From: Pseudomonas fildesensis
GTDB taxonomy: Bacteria; Pseudomonadota; Gammaproteobacteria; Pseudomonadales; Pseudomonadaceae
Length of the DNA: 64,000 bases
NCBI RefSeq assembly: GCF_001050345.1
Contig: NZ_LFMW01000011.1
Span: 183,252 to 247,251, forward strand
Reading direction: 5' to 3'
A program made the translations under genes and the position numbers. The notes beneath the pieces are model-generated. The model searched no databases and had not been told where the DNA came from. It worked only from the letters and a program-made list of their open reading frames with translations. Numbering within the stretch: position 1 is the stretch's first letter; each line of letters starts with the position of its first letter. This document shows positions 24,152 to 33,876 of the stretch, one piece after another.

Positions 24152-25795
24152 ATGACTATCAGTCCTTTTGCGGGCAAACCGGCACCGGCCCAGTTGCTGG
24201 TGGATATCCCGCGACTGGTCACGGCCTATTACACTGGCCAGCCTGATGCAGCGATCTCCACCCAGCGCGTGGCGTTTGGTACCTCCGGGCACCGCGGCAG
24301 CTCGTTCGAGCTGAGTTTCAACGAATGGCATGTGCTTGCCATCAGCCAGGCCATTTGCCTGTACCGCGAAGCCCAGGGCATCAACGGCCCGCTGTTTGTC
24401 GGCCTCGACACCCATGCGCTGTCCACACCGGCCGGCGCCAGCGCCCTGGAAGTGCTGGCCGCCAACGGCGTGCATGTGATGCTGGCCGAAGGCGATGAAT
24501 ACACGCCGACCCCGGCGATTTCCCACGCCATCATTTGCTACAACCGCGGCCGCACCAGTGGCCTGGCGGACGGGATTGTTATCACCCCGTCCCATAACCC
24601 GCCGCAAAGTGGCGGCTACAAATACAACCCGCCGAACGGTGGCCCGGCCGATACCCACGTCACCAAGTGGATCGAAGCCAAGGCCAACGAACTGCTGGCC
24701 TACAAGCTGGCGGGGGTCAAGCGCATCACCCACGCCCAGGCACTCAAGGCCGACACCACCCATCGCCATGACTACCTCAACAGCTATGTGGCCGACCTGA
24801 TCAACGTGATTGACATGGACGCCATCCGCAGCGCCAACCTTCGCCTGGGCGTCGATCCGCTGGGCGGAGCAGGGGTGCGCTACTGGTCGGCAATCGCCGA
24901 GCACTACAATTTGAACCTGGACGTGGTGAACACCGAAGTCGATTCCACGTTCCGCTTCATGAGCGTCGACTGGGACGGCCAGATTCGCATGGACCCGTCC
25001 TCCAGCTATGCCATGCAGGGCCTAATTGGCCTCAAGGACCGCTTTGACGTTGCCTTTGCCTGCGATCCGGACCACGACCGCCACGGCATCGTCACCCCGT
25101 CCGGCGGCCTGTTGGCGCCGAACAACTACCTGGCGGTGTCCATCGACTACCTGTTCCAGAACCGTCCTCAATGGCGCGCCGACGCCGCCGTGGGCAAGAC
25201 CGTGGTCAGCAGCGGGCTGATTGATCGCGTCGCCGCCCGTATCGGCCGTCGCTTGTACGAAGTGCCGGTGGGCTTCAAATGGTTTGCCGATGGCTTGTTC
25301 GAAGGTTCGCTGGGTTTTGGCGGTGAAGAAAGCGCCGGCGCCTCGTTCCTGCGTAAAGACGGCACGGTGTGGAGCACCGACAAGGACGGACTGATTCCGG
25401 CGCTGCTCGCAGCAGAAATGACCTCGCGCAAAGGCCAGGACCCGAGCCAGATCTACCGTGGCCTCACCGATGCACTGGGCGAGCCGTTCGCCATTCGGGT
25501 CGATGCGAAAGCCACTCCGGCGCAGAAAACCCTGCTGGGCAAGCTGTCGCCGGAGCGGGTCACGTCCACCCAACTGGCCGGGGAAAGCATCCAGCAGATC
25601 CTCAGCCATGCACCGGGCAACAACCAGGCGATTGGCGGCTTGAAAGTGATGACCGAAAACGGCTGGTTCGCCGCACGGCCATCGGGTACCGAGGACATCT
25701 ACAAGATCTACGCCGAGAGCTTTATCGGCGAAGATCACCTCAAACAGCTGGTGGAAGAGGCGCAAGTGCTGGTTGACGGCGCAATCAGCCAATAA
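24152..25795 (+). CDS. pgm: Phosphoglucomutase Pgm
   Basis: A 547-residue alpha-D-glucose phosphate-specific phosphoglucomutase that interconverts glucose-1-phosphate and glucose-6-phosphate, feeding glycogen, trehalose and polysaccharide synthesis. The phosphoserine loop T-P-S-H-N-P-P is at about residues 145-151 (Ser147), the metal loop D-P-D-H-D-R-H-G at about 305-312, the sugar loop G-G-E-E-S-A-G at about 391-397 and the phosphate loop R-P-S-G-T-E-D near the C-terminus. The start at ATG 24152 follows GAGG at 24141. It is a single-gene unit, and a REP palindrome follows. Confidence 0.96.
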   Translation: MTISPFAGKPAPAQLLVDIPRLVTAYYTGQPDAAISTQRVAFGTSGHRGSSFELSFNEWHVLAISQAICLYREAQGINGPLFVGLDTHALSTPAGASALEVLAANGVHVMLAEGDEYTPTPAISHAIICYNRGRTSGLADGIVITPSHNPPQSGGYKYNPPNGGPADTHVTKWIEAKANELLAYKLAGVKRITHAQALKADTTHRHDYLNSYVADLINVIDMDAIRSANLRLGVDPLGGAGVRYWSAIAEHYNLNLDVVNTEVDSTFRFMSVDWDGQIRMDPSSSYAMQGLIGLKDRFDVAFACDPDHDRHGIVTPSGGLLAPNNYLAVSIDYLFQNRPQWRADAAVGKTVVSSGLIDRVAARIGRRLYEVPVGFKWFADGLFEGSLGFGGEESAGASFLRKDGTVWSTDKDGLIPALLAAEMTSRKGQDPSQIYRGLTDALGEPFAIRVDAKATPAQKTLLGKLSPERVTSTQLAGESIQQILSHAPGNNQAIGGLKVMTENGWFAARPSGTEDIYKIYAESFIGEDHLKQLVEEAQVLVDGAISQ

Positions 25796-25815
25796 CCCCG
25801 AACGCCTTCACCGCC

Positions 25816-25845
25816 CTGTAGGAGCCGGCAAGCCGGCTCCTACAG
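25816..25845. repeat. REP palindrome, perfect 14+2+14 hairpin
   Basis: CTGTAGGAGCCGGC is followed by AA and its exact complement, the common P. fluorescens REP type. It sits between the convergent pgm and pirin genes, three bases from the pirin stop, and could end transcription from either side. Confidence 0.9.
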
Positions 25846-25848
25846 AGG

Positions 25849-26544
25849 TCAGGCCAGGTCGACCAGTACGATCTCGCTGTCTTCAATCGCCGTGACCCGC
25901 AGCACCTGCTCATTCTCCACCGCAACACCGTCTCGAGCTTGTGCACGCAAGCCATTGACTTCAATCACGCCGGTCGCCGGCACTAGATACGCCCGGCGCC
26001 CTCTGTCCAGCCGATATTCAGCACTTTCCCCGGCTTTCAGGTTGGCCGCCACCAGGCGCGCGTCGGCACGAATACGCAGGCTTTCGCTGTCACCGGCCTT
26101 GCCACTGGCAAGCGTCACGAAACCTTCGCGGTCGCCCTTTGGAAACGGCTTGGCACCCCACGACGGCGGCAGGCCGGCCTCGTTCGGGATAATCCAGATC
26201 TGAAAGATCTTGGTTGCCGTGGCTTCCAGGTTGTATTCACTGTGGGCAATCCCGGTGCCTGCGCTCATCACCTGCACGTCGCCGGCCTCGGTGCGGCCCT
26301 TGTTGCCCAGGTTGTCGGCATGGCTGATGGCGCCTTCACGCACATAAGTGATGATTTCCATGTCGCGATGCGAGTGCTGCGGGAAACCGGTGCCGGGAGC
26401 GATGATGTCGTCGTTCCATACCCGCAGGTTGCCCCAGTGCATGCGCTTGGGGTCGTGGTATTCGGCAAATGAAAAGTGATGATGGGCGTCAAGCCAGCCA
26501 TGATGGGCACCGCCCAAAGCGTTGAAAGGTCGAAGTTCAAGCAT
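25849..26544 (-). CDS. Pirin-family cupin protein
   Basis: A 231-residue bicupin of the pirin/YhhW type. The N-terminal cupin has the metal-site pattern with H-S-H-R-D-M-E-I near residues 57-64 and the later G-T-G-I-A-H-S-E. An R-I-A-x-H-W-G-like start (F-A-E-Y-H-D-P) is also typical. Related YhhW is a quercetin 2,3-dioxygenase in vitro; the cellular role is unclear. It stands alone, convergent with pgm. The 219 bases between it and the next gene contain only promoters. Confidence 0.88.
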   Translation of the reverse strand: MLELRPFNALGGAHHGWLDAHHHFSFAEYHDPKRMHWGNLRVWNDDIIAPGTGFPQHSHRDMEIITYVREGAISHADNLGNKGRTEAGDVQVMSAGTGIAHSEYNLEATATKIFQIWIIPNEAGLPPSWGAKPFPKGDREGFVTLASGKAGDSESLRIRADARLVAANLKAGESAEYRLDRGRRAYLVPATGVIEVNGLRAQARDGVAVENEQVLRVTAIEDSEIVLVDLA

Positions 26545-26763
26545 GATCGTCTCCTGTTGATGACGCCTATGATCCTTGAGCTCATGATCGATAAAAAGCG
26601 TAAAAACTGCCTGATTCCTATCTGTTGATTCGATTGATTAGTGGCGTTTTGACTTGCGGTTTATCGCCTAACTGCATGACAGCAAAGCAATTGGCTGGAA
26701 CTGAGTGCCAATTCCGGCGACCATGGCGCACTCGTCAAAGCCAAGCTCATCGCAGGAGTCCGC

Positions 26764-29217
26764 GTGTCGCAACACAAGCCTGATCTGCCCCCCGACCTTC
26801 GCCCATTGGCTGAAATGCCCCTGCTTAAACGCTTGGCCGCTCGCCTGTTTGGCCACGGCCTGACCCGTTTGCGCGCGCAGCACCGGTTTTCCTGGTTGCA
26901 CGGGCAAGCCGATGGTTTCCGCAGCGGGCACGAGGCGGGCGTGGAGTATGGCTATCGCGAGGGCAAGGCCGACGGTATCGAGGAGGGGCGTCAGGTCCTG
27001 TTGATTCGTGACTTCCGCCCGCAAGAGCACCGTGCGCCGGGGGTGGATGACAGCCTGTTTGACGATTGGCGCCTATCGCTGACGGCGGATGTGAAGAAAC
27101 GCATGAAGGCCGATGTGGCTCGCCTGCTGCCTGCTCACGCCCAGCCCAGCGCCGCGCAATGGAAGATGATCTTCAGCGACACGCCATCCACCTCCGTGAT
27201 TGCCGGTGCCGGCGCGGGTAAATCCACGTCATTGGTACTGCGCATTTTGTTGCTCACCCATTACCTGGGCTTTGAGTTGAGCTCGATGACGGTGGTGACC
27301 TTCACCCGTGAGTCGCGCAAGGACTTCATCCGCAAGCTCATGGAGATTCTCAGCTTGTGGGGCCAACCACTTGAAATTAAAGAAGCTCAGGCCGTGGTGC
27401 GTACCTTTCACTCGCGCATTTTGCCGATGGTGCGCAGCCTGCCGGGCTTTGAACGCTTGCAGGCATTCGAGAACCTCAGCGCCGGCTTCGAGGACGCTGA
27501 CAGCAACCCGTTCGACCTGCGTATCAACGAGGCCCAGCGCCAGCAGATGAATGCCTGCTATCACCGGCTGCAGGGCCAGCACGCACGCTTTCGTGAGTTG
27601 ATTGCCCCGTTGGCGCGCCACGGGCTGCAACTCAAGGAGCTGGAGCGGGACCATCCGGATGTGCAAAAGCGTGTGGCGGTGACAGAGCTGGCCGCCAAGC
27701 GCGATGAAGAACTGTGCGACGTGATCGAGGACTTATGGTTTCGCGCGGGCGCCTGGCCTATCAAGGGCATTGAGCCCAATCGGCAGACCATCGAGATCAA
27801 TGGCGCAAAGTTTCACTGCCATGGCTATATCCGGGAGCTGGATGCGTGGGTGGTGTTGGGGTTTGATACGCGGGAAAACGCCCAGACCAGCCGGCCCAAT
27901 TCCAAGCTATCGGTGCGCGCGGAGTGGGCAGTAAAGCGCACCTTGTTTCAAGCTTTCTGCCGTAAGCCTTTGATATGGATAGATAGTTATGAGTCGTCTA
28001 AGCGTCTTTTAAGCAGCCTGGCAGGAGACGCCAGCGCCGGGCCGGGTTTCGACTACAAGGTCAAAGGCGAGCTGGCATCGGCGCCGTTGCTCGACAGTTT
28101 TGTCATGGCTGCTGGTTTCATCGAGAACCTCGGCCTGGACGTGCCCACCGCTGTAGGCCAGATGAGTTTCGCCAAGGACGACCCGGACCGCTTGTTCTTC
28201 GAGGCCTTGAGCATCTTCTGGAAAGCCCTCGAAGACCACCTGCTGGACCAGTCGCCGCCGATCATGACCTACAACCGGATGTTCTCGCTGTTTGGCGAAA
28301 ATACCCCGGAAAACCTCAAGCTGCTGAGCGATCCGTTGCTGCGGCCGATGTCGCACCTGATGATCGACGAATTCCAGGACGTCTCGCCGCAGATCGTTTC
28401 CTGGATTCGCGCCAGCCTGCGCGAAATCCGCAGTCGAGGCCCCGCAATGCATGTAGGCCGCGGCGCCCAGCGTTCGTCGCTGTTGTGCGTGGGGGATGAC
28501 TGGCAATCGATCTATGGCTGGCGCGGCAGTTCGCCCAAATACTTCATGGAATTCAACCAGCAATTTCCGTCACCCAGTACCACCCGCGTGATGCTCGGCG
28601 AGAACTACCGCAGTCACCAGCACATCATCGATGCCGCAGAACATATCGTGCGCGCGGCGCCGGCGATCCCCGGCAAGAAAGCCAAGGCCAGCGGTACGGC
28701 CAAGGCGCTGGTGCCGGTCAACGTCCTGGAGCGGGATGACGCAGCGTTGGGTCGGCGGTTGCAGGAACACTATGCAAAGGGCGACTCGGTGTTAATGTTG
28801 TATCGAAAAAGTAGCGATAAGTTGCTGATTAATGAGCATATTCAGTCAGTAGTTCATGTGGATTCTAACTTGCCGCCTGCCGCGCGCAGACTGAAACAGC
28901 TGACCTATCACAGCGCCAAAGGCCTGCAGGCCGATGCGGTCTTTCTGCTCGGGGATTGCCAGCATGTCACCAGCTCGCCCTACAAGAACCAGGTCTATCG
29001 CATGGCCGGACTGGGCAAGGATGGGGACAGCGAACCGTATGACACGGCGCAAAAAGATGAGGTGTTGCGCCTGGCCTACGTCGGCATTACCCGGGCCGTG
29101 AGCCATTGCTATTGGTATGTGGAAAAGCCTGAAGGTGCGGCCGTGAATGTGCCGAAGGCGTCGGAGCGGGTGGACGGCAAAAAGGCATTTTTCAACGACC
29201 AACGCATCCCTGTGTGA
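26764..29217 (+). CDS. UvrD/Rep-type DNA helicase (superfamily 1)
   Basis: An 817-residue protein starting at GTG 26764. The first 130 residues are an N-terminal extension with a G-Y-R-E-G-K-A-D-G-I-E-E-G repeat-like helix. Motif I, G-A-G-A-G-K-S-T, is at about 148-155, then V-T-F-T-R-E-S-R (motif Ia). Motif II reads I-D-E-F-Q-D, Q-S-I-Y-G-W-R-G is motif III, and V-G-I-T-R-A near the end is motif VI. Residues 240-460 are an insertion between motifs. The domain order resembles DNA helicase IV or UvrD, so DNA repair is likely. No nuclease domain or partner gene is seen. REP sequence follows the stop. Confidence 0.88.
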   Translation: MSQHKPDLPPDLRPLAEMPLLKRLAARLFGHGLTRLRAQHRFSWLHGQADGFRSGHEAGVEYGYREGKADGIEEGRQVLLIRDFRPQEHRAPGVDDSLFDDWRLSLTADVKKRMKADVARLLPAHAQPSAAQWKMIFSDTPSTSVIAGAGAGKSTSLVLRILLLTHYLGFELSSMTVVTFTRESRKDFIRKLMEILSLWGQPLEIKEAQAVVRTFHSRILPMVRSLPGFERLQAFENLSAGFEDADSNPFDLRINEAQRQQMNACYHRLQGQHARFRELIAPLARHGLQLKELERDHPDVQKRVAVTELAAKRDEELCDVIEDLWFRAGAWPIKGIEPNRQTIEINGAKFHCHGYIRELDAWVVLGFDTRENAQTSRPNSKLSVRAEWAVKRTLFQAFCRKPLIWIDSYESSKRLLSSLAGDASAGPGFDYKVKGELASAPLLDSFVMAAGFIENLGLDVPTAVGQMSFAKDDPDRLFFEALSIFWKALEDHLLDQSPPIMTYNRMFSLFGENTPENLKLLSDPLLRPMSHLMIDEFQDVSPQIVSWIRASLREIRSRGPAMHVGRGAQRSSLLCVGDDWQSIYGWRGSSPKYFMEFNQQFPSPSTTRVMLGENYRSHQHIIDAAEHIVRAAPAIPGKKAKASGTAKALVPVNVLERDDAALGRRLQEHYAKGDSVLMLYRKSSDKLLINEHIQSVVHVDSNLPPAARRLKQLTYHSAKGLQADAVFLLGDCQHVTSSPYKNQVYRMAGLGKDGDSEPYDTAQKDEVLRLAYVGITRAVSHCYWYVEKPEGAAVNVPKASERVDGKKAFFNDQRIPV

Positions 29218-29219
29218 GC

Positions 29220-29283
29220 GCCGGCTTGCCGGCGATGAGGCCCGTGAAGGCAATGGCGCTCGCTAGGACGCCATCGCCGGCAG
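29220..29283. repeat. REP pair downstream of the helicase gene
   Basis: GCCGGCTTGCCGGCGATG and an inverted copy, CCATCGCCGGCAG, flank a short GC-rich spacer. This fits a two-unit REP element between the convergent helicase and DUF1652 genes. Confidence 0.7.
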
Positions 29284-29308
29284 GACAGCTCGCAGGTTCG
29301 AGGGAGAG

Positions 29309-29581
29309 TCAGGCCCTTAACAAGTGCGGCGGTACAAAGGACTCCAGTTCATCCTCCACCGCCTCAATGATGCGCTCCACGTCGGCGGCATTCATCACCG
29401 TCGCGCAGGGGATGCCAGCAATGGCGATCAGGGTCTCGCCGCTGGCACGATCGAACAGGCGGGCGATCATGCTTCCGGGGGCGTCCATGCTGCCCTCGAA
29501 GCCCATTGGATGAAAATGCCAGCGCATCAGCTGGCAGGCGTTGGGGAACGTCACTTTGTTCATGTTGCCCACCTTGTTCAT
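29309..29581 (-). CDS. DUF1652 protein
   Basis: A 90-residue protein of the Pseudomonas-specific DUF1652 family: the N-terminal C-Q-L-M-R-W-H-F-H-P pattern, then D-R-A-S-G-E-T-L and a helical acidic end. AAGGAAG lies seven bases before ATG 29581; a second in-frame ATG is six codons later. It is small, probably cytoplasmic and of unknown function. Its neighbours are unrelated. Confidence 0.8.
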   Translation of the reverse strand: MNKVGNMNKVTFPNACQLMRWHFHPMGFEGSMDAPGSMIARLFDRASGETLIAIAGIPCATVMNAADVERIIEAVEDELESFVPPHLLRA

Positions 29582-29837
29582 TGAGCGCTTCCTTTAGCTC
29601 GCGGCAGGGGCCAAGACCTTCACTGGTCATGGCAAGTCAGAGCTTAAAAGTAGCATTCGTTTGTGACGGCGAGGTGGTTTTTTTCGCCCCGTTCGGCAGT
29701 AATTATCCATAAGTTTGATGTGTGTCATGTCCTACAATAAATTGGGCAGAAGGCCATTAGTCAGAAGCTCCAATTGGCCATTGAAGGCACTGCCGAAATT
29801 AGGCAGTCTCCCTCGTTTAACCGCCGCAGAGCCTGCC

Positions 29838-30647
29838 ATGCCCGACGCCGTTCCGGATGATGATTGCCAGCACACCCGCGCCACAGGCGAACTGGTGTTG
29901 CGCCACCACCTGTGCTGGCGGCATCGGGATCTGGATGGGGTGATGTCCTACTACCACCCGGACATCCAGTACCACGACTTTTTCCAGAACCGTGTCATCG
30001 GTTACGCCGAGTTGCGCGAGTATCTGCAAGCCAGCATGCCGCGTGGCGCGGACGAGGCCATCGAACACACGGATCGCATTCGCGCCGACGGTGACACGGC
30101 GTTTATCCAGTACCGCATTACCTTGCGCGGCGGTCAGGGCCTTGTGTCGTTTCGCACCAGTGAGGCCATCACCGTGCGCGACGGGCTGATCTGGCGGGTC
30201 AATGAGTACGCGTCGCTGGTGCATGAGCGGCCCACTCAGGCGTCACGCCCCACGGTCAGCCGCCTGGGCCTGTCGCCCCAGCAATTGGGGCATATGGCCA
30301 ATGACCTGCAGCAATATTTCGAACTCAAGCAACCCTATCTTGACCCGGAACTGGACCTGCAACGGGTCTCAAGGGAATGTGGCTACAGCCGCAATCAGAT
30401 TTCCTACCTGCTGAATCAGGTGCTGGGGCAAAGCTTCTACCGCTACGTCAACCAGGCACGGCTCCAGCATTTGCTGGCTGCCCTGGACACCGCTGCGCCA
30501 CCGATAAAAGTCGACGACCTGGCGTTCGCCGCCGGTTTCAACTCGCTGTCGGCGTTCTACAGCGCCTTCCGCCAGCACACCGGGCAATCGCCGAAGGCCT
30601 ACGTCAAACAAATTTCCATGCGTGCACGCGCGCAAGACAGTCCCTGA
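29838..30647 (+). CDS. SnoaL-like domain fused to AraC-type regulator
   Basis: A 269-residue protein. I start at ATG 29838 (M-P-D-A-V-P) because the longer frame begins in AT-rich leader DNA. Residues about 15-125 have a SnoaL/NTF2-like cup fold (V-M-S-Y-Y-H-P-D-I-Q-Y-H-D and later W-R-V-N-E-Y). Residues about 160-260 are a double helix-turn-helix of the AraC family (V-S-R-E-C-G-Y-S-R-N and the F-N-S-L-S-A-F-Y-S-A-F-R-Q-H-T-G-Q-S-P-K-A-Y signature). The cup domain may bind a ligand. It lies 50 bases before an FAD oxidoreductase gene in the same direction and probably controls it. Confidence 0.85.
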   Translation: MPDAVPDDDCQHTRATGELVLRHHLCWRHRDLDGVMSYYHPDIQYHDFFQNRVIGYAELREYLQASMPRGADEAIEHTDRIRADGDTAFIQYRITLRGGQGLVSFRTSEAITVRDGLIWRVNEYASLVHERPTQASRPTVSRLGLSPQQLGHMANDLQQYFELKQPYLDPELDLQRVSRECGYSRNQISYLLNQVLGQSFYRYVNQARLQHLLAALDTAAPPIKVDDLAFAAGFNSLSAFYSAFRQHTGQSPKAYVKQISMRARAQDSP

Positions 30648-30697
30648 CACACCGCTCTAGGATCCAGCCTATCGAAATAAGGTAGGGGGAACCTGGC

Positions 30698-32104
30698 ATG
30701 CCGGCATGGCGCACTATCAGTTTATGGATGGACCAACTGGATGACCCGCTGGTGGCGCGGCCATCCCTGGCCCATGACCTGGACGTCAATGTGGCCATTA
30801 TCGGCGCCGGTTACACCGGCCTGTGGACGGCCTACTACCTGAAACGCCAGGCGCCCGAGCTGAAAATCGCCATCATCGAGGCACAAACCGCTGGTTTTGG
30901 TGCGTCTGGCCGCAATGGCGGCTGGCTGATGGGCAACCTGCTGGGCGAAGACCGCCTGCTGGCTGGCCTGGCGCCTGAACAACGCCGCGCCTCGTTTGAC
31001 CTGCTGCACGGCATTCCCGATGAAGTGGCGCAGGTACTGGCCCGTGAAGGCATCGACTGTGACTATCGCAAGGGCGGCGCGCTGTATTGCGCCGCACGGT
31101 ACCCCGAGCAGGAAGGCAGCCTGCGTCGCTACCTGGACAAACTCCACGCCCAGGGCCTCACCGAAGACGATTATCGCTGGCTGAGCCCGCAACAACTGGC
31201 CGAGCAGATTCGCATCGCCAAGCCCTATGGCGGTATCTATGCACCCCATGTCGCGACCATTAACCCGGCCAAGCTGGTGCGTGGCCTTGCGCAGGTCGTT
31301 GAGCGCATGGGCGTGACGATCTACGAAAACAGCCCCGTCACGCACTGGCAATCCGGCAGCCTGCGCACTGCCCAGGCCAGTGTGTGCGCCGCCTGGGTCG
31401 TACCGGCCGTGGAGGGATATGCGCCGACCTTGCCGCCTTTGGGTCGCTATCAGTTACCCGTGCAAAGCCTGATCGTGGCCACCGAGCCATTGCCCGCCAG
31501 CACCTGGGCTGAAATCGGCTTGAACCATGGGCAGGCGTTCGGCGAAAGCAGCCGGCAGGTCACCTATGGCCAGCGCACGGCGGACAACCGGCTGGTGTTC
31601 GGTGCCCGCGGCGGTTATCAGTTCGCCGGCAAATTGCGTCACAACTTCGATTTGACTGACAGCGAAGTCGAGCTGCGTCGCTACCTGTTCGGCGAACTAT
31701 TCCCACAGCTTAAGAACGCCCGGATTACCCACTCCTGGGGTGGCAACCTGGGCATGTCGCGCAATTTCAGGCCGCACATGGTGTGCGATCACAAGACCGG
31801 CATCGCACTGTCCGGCGGCTATGGCGGGGAGGGCGTCGGCGCCACCAACCTGGGCGGCCGTACCCTGGCCGACCTGATCCTGGGGCGCGACACACCACTG
31901 ATTCACCAGCCCTGGGTGATCCGTGAGCGCGGCCTCAAGGCCCTCAAAGCGTGGGAGCCGGAACCGTGCCGCTGGCTTGGCTACAACGCGATCATTCGCA
32001 GTTTTGTCCATGAAGATCAGGTGTTGGCCAACCCCAACACCGCGCCTTGGCGCCGCAAGCTGGCGACTGGCGTGGCCGAGTTCATGGAAGGGTTCATGCA
32101 CTAA
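30698..32104 (+). CDS. FAD-dependent amine/amino acid oxidoreductase (DAO family)
   Basis: A 468-residue DAO-fold protein. The FAD-binding motif A-I-I-G-A-G-Y-T-G-L-W-T-A-Y is at about residues 31-44, followed by the acidic end I-I-E and the G-A-S-G-R-N-G-G-W segment typical of the PuuB and aminobutyraldehyde/glutamylpolyamine oxidase group. The C-terminal part has G-Y-G-G-E-G-V-G-A-T-N. It probably oxidises a secondary amine or polyamine derivative. The next genes, a cupin and a polyamine-binding protein, support this. The precise substrate is not known. Confidence 0.85.
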   Translation: MPAWRTISLWMDQLDDPLVARPSLAHDLDVNVAIIGAGYTGLWTAYYLKRQAPELKIAIIEAQTAGFGASGRNGGWLMGNLLGEDRLLAGLAPEQRRASFDLLHGIPDEVAQVLAREGIDCDYRKGGALYCAARYPEQEGSLRRYLDKLHAQGLTEDDYRWLSPQQLAEQIRIAKPYGGIYAPHVATINPAKLVRGLAQVVERMGVTIYENSPVTHWQSGSLRTAQASVCAAWVVPAVEGYAPTLPPLGRYQLPVQSLIVATEPLPASTWAEIGLNHGQAFGESSRQVTYGQRTADNRLVFGARGGYQFAGKLRHNFDLTDSEVELRRYLFGELFPQLKNARITHSWGGNLGMSRNFRPHMVCDHKTGIALSGGYGGEGVGATNLGGRTLADLILGRDTPLIHQPWVIRERGLKALKAWEPEPCRWLGYNAIIRSFVHEDQVLANPNTAPWRRKLATGVAEFMEGFMH

Positions 32105-32128
32105 ATCGTTTCACACACAGGTAGTCCC

Positions 32129-32470
32129 ATGAGCATCACTCAATTCAAAGACGCGCTGAATGCACACCTGCCGGATTCGTCACCGGTTGCAGTGCCCCTG
32201 GGCGAGCTGATCGCCGTGGCCTCGACCTTGAGCGTGGAGCGCACTGACGGCGTCGAAACCGGCATCTGGGCCTGCACCCCGGGCCGCTGGCGTCGGCAGA
32301 TCAAATCCCAGGAGTTTTGCCACTTTATCCAGGGCCGCTGCACCTTCACCCCCGACAACGGTGAAATCGTCCATATACAAGCCGGTGATGCACTGATGTT
32401 GCCGGCCAACAGCACCGGAATCTGGGATATCCAGGAAACCGTGCGCAAGACTTATGTACTGATCCTGTAA
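32129..32470 (+). CDS. Small cupin protein (DUF861/cupin_3)
   Basis: A 113-residue single-domain cupin of the EutQ/(S)-ureidoglycine aminohydrolase-like type: W-A-C-T-P-G-R-W-R, then F-C-H-F-I-Q-G-R-C-T-F-T-P and a G-D-A-L-M-L-P-A-N turn. These often accompany amine oxidoreductase genes, as here, 24 bases after the FAD enzyme. They may bind or isomerise an intermediate. No catalytic role can be shown. Confidence 0.85.
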   Translation: MSITQFKDALNAHLPDSSPVAVPLGELIAVASTLSVERTDGVETGIWACTPGRWRRQIKSQEFCHFIQGRCTFTPDNGEIVHIQAGDALMLPANSTGIWDIQETVRKTYVLIL

Positions 32471-32530
32471 CGCTTTGATCCTTGATCGCCTGCCATAAAA
32501 ACAGCCCTAAAACCGCCAGGAAATCGAACC

Positions 32531-33610
32531 ATGAAAGCCATTGCCCTGTTGCCTTTGATGTTGGTGGCCTCAATCAGCCAGGCCGCCGAGACGGTAAAAA
32601 TCTACAACTGGTCGAGTTACATCGCGCCGGACACCACGAAGAATTTCCAGAAGCAAACCGGCATCGGTTTCAGCTACGACGTGTACGACAGCAACGAAAC
32701 CCTCGACGGCAAATTGATGACCGGCAACTCGGGTTATGACGTGGTGTTCCCCTCCAATCACTTCATGGCGCGGCAGATCCAGGGCGGCGCGCTGAAGAAG
32801 CTCGACAAGAGCCAGTTGCCCAACTGGAAGAACCTCAACCCCGTGCTGCTCAAGGCCTTGGAAAACAACGACCCTGGCAACGCCCACGGCTTCCCGTACC
32901 TGTGGGGCAGCACCGGCATCGGCTACAACATCGACAAGGTCAAGGCGGTGCTGGGCGACAACGCGCCGGTGAACTCCTGGGACCTGATCTTCAAGCCCGA
33001 ATACATGGAGAAGCTCAGCAAGTGTGGGGTCGCTATTCTCGACAACGGCCCTGAACTGTTGCCGATCGCGCTCAATTACCTGGGCTTGCCGCACCACAGC
33101 AAGAACCCGGAGGACTACAAGAAAGCCGAAGCGCTGTTGATGAAAGTGCGGCCCTACGTGGCGTACTTCCACTCCTCGAAGTACACCGGTGACCTGGCCA
33201 ATGGCGACATCTGCGTCGTTGTCGGCTTTTCCGGCGATGTCCTGCAAGCGGAAAGCCGCGCCAAGGAAGCCAAGAACGGTGTGAATATCGGTTACCAGAT
33301 TCCCAAGGAAGGCGCTGCGATCTGGTTCGACATGGTCGCCATGCCCGCTGATGCGCCGGATGAAAAAGCCGGTTATGCGTTCATGAATTACCTGCTCGAA
33401 CCCCAGGTGATGGCGGACATCACCAACTCGGTGCATTACGCCAACGGCAATAGCGCGGCCGACAGCCTGGTTGACCCGGATATCAAGGCGGACACCAAGA
33501 TCTACCCGAGCGAGGAAATGATGGGCAAGCTGTTTGCGCTTGAGGCCATGCCGCTGAACATCGACCGGATTCGGACACGGGTGTGGAACAACATTCGTAC
33601 CGGCCGCTGA
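32531..33610 (+). CDS. Polyamine-binding periplasmic protein (PotF/SpuD type)
   Basis: A 359-residue protein with a Sec signal peptide (about 1-19, ends in S-Q-A-A). The mature start V-K-I-Y-N-W-S-S-Y-I is the hallmark of the PotD/PotF/SpuD group, and Y-D-V-V-F-P-S-N and W-G-S-T-G-I-G-Y-N line the ligand cleft in relatives. It would deliver putrescine, spermidine or a related amine to an ABC importer. No permease or ATPase genes are adjacent, so it must share a transporter or act as an orphan. It is probably in the operon with the oxidoreductase and cupin genes. Confidence 0.88.
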   Translation: MKAIALLPLMLVASISQAAETVKIYNWSSYIAPDTTKNFQKQTGIGFSYDVYDSNETLDGKLMTGNSGYDVVFPSNHFMARQIQGGALKKLDKSQLPNWKNLNPVLLKALENNDPGNAHGFPYLWGSTGIGYNIDKVKAVLGDNAPVNSWDLIFKPEYMEKLSKCGVAILDNGPELLPIALNYLGLPHHSKNPEDYKKAEALLMKVRPYVAYFHSSKYTGDLANGDICVVVGFSGDVLQAESRAKEAKNGVNIGYQIPKEGAAIWFDMVAMPADAPDEKAGYAFMNYLLEPQVMADITNSVHYANGNSAADSLVDPDIKADTKIYPSEEMMGKLFALEAMPLNIDRIRTRVWNNIRTGR

Positions 33611-33667
33611 TAGTTCACGCGCGGGCGGGGTTCTTGTGGTGAAAGGAGCTGTTGTGGCGAGCGTTTT

Positions 33668-33842
33668 TTTGTGGCGAGCCGCTTGTCGTGGCGAGCGGGC
33701 TTGCCCCGCGTTGGGCTGCGAAGCGGCCCCATTGAGGAAGAATGCGTTGTATCAGGCAAACCTCAGCGCCAGGTTTTGGGGCCGCTTCGCAACCCAACGC
33801 GGGGCAAGCCCGCTCGCCACGACAAGCGGCTCGCCACAAAAA
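33668..33842. repeat. REP-type inverted repeat with about 60-base arms
   Basis: The left arm (33668-33729) and right arm (33779-33842) are nearly exact complements, with one visible mismatch, around a roughly 50-base loop. Each arm holds repeated G-T-G-G-C-G-A-G-C units, one of them the usual REP core GCGGGCTTGCCCCGC. It lies between the convergent polyamine-binding and LuxR genes and should form a large hairpin. Confidence 0.88.
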
Positions 33843-33876
33843 GCCCGCTCGCCAAGAAAACGGGCTAACCCCCTGC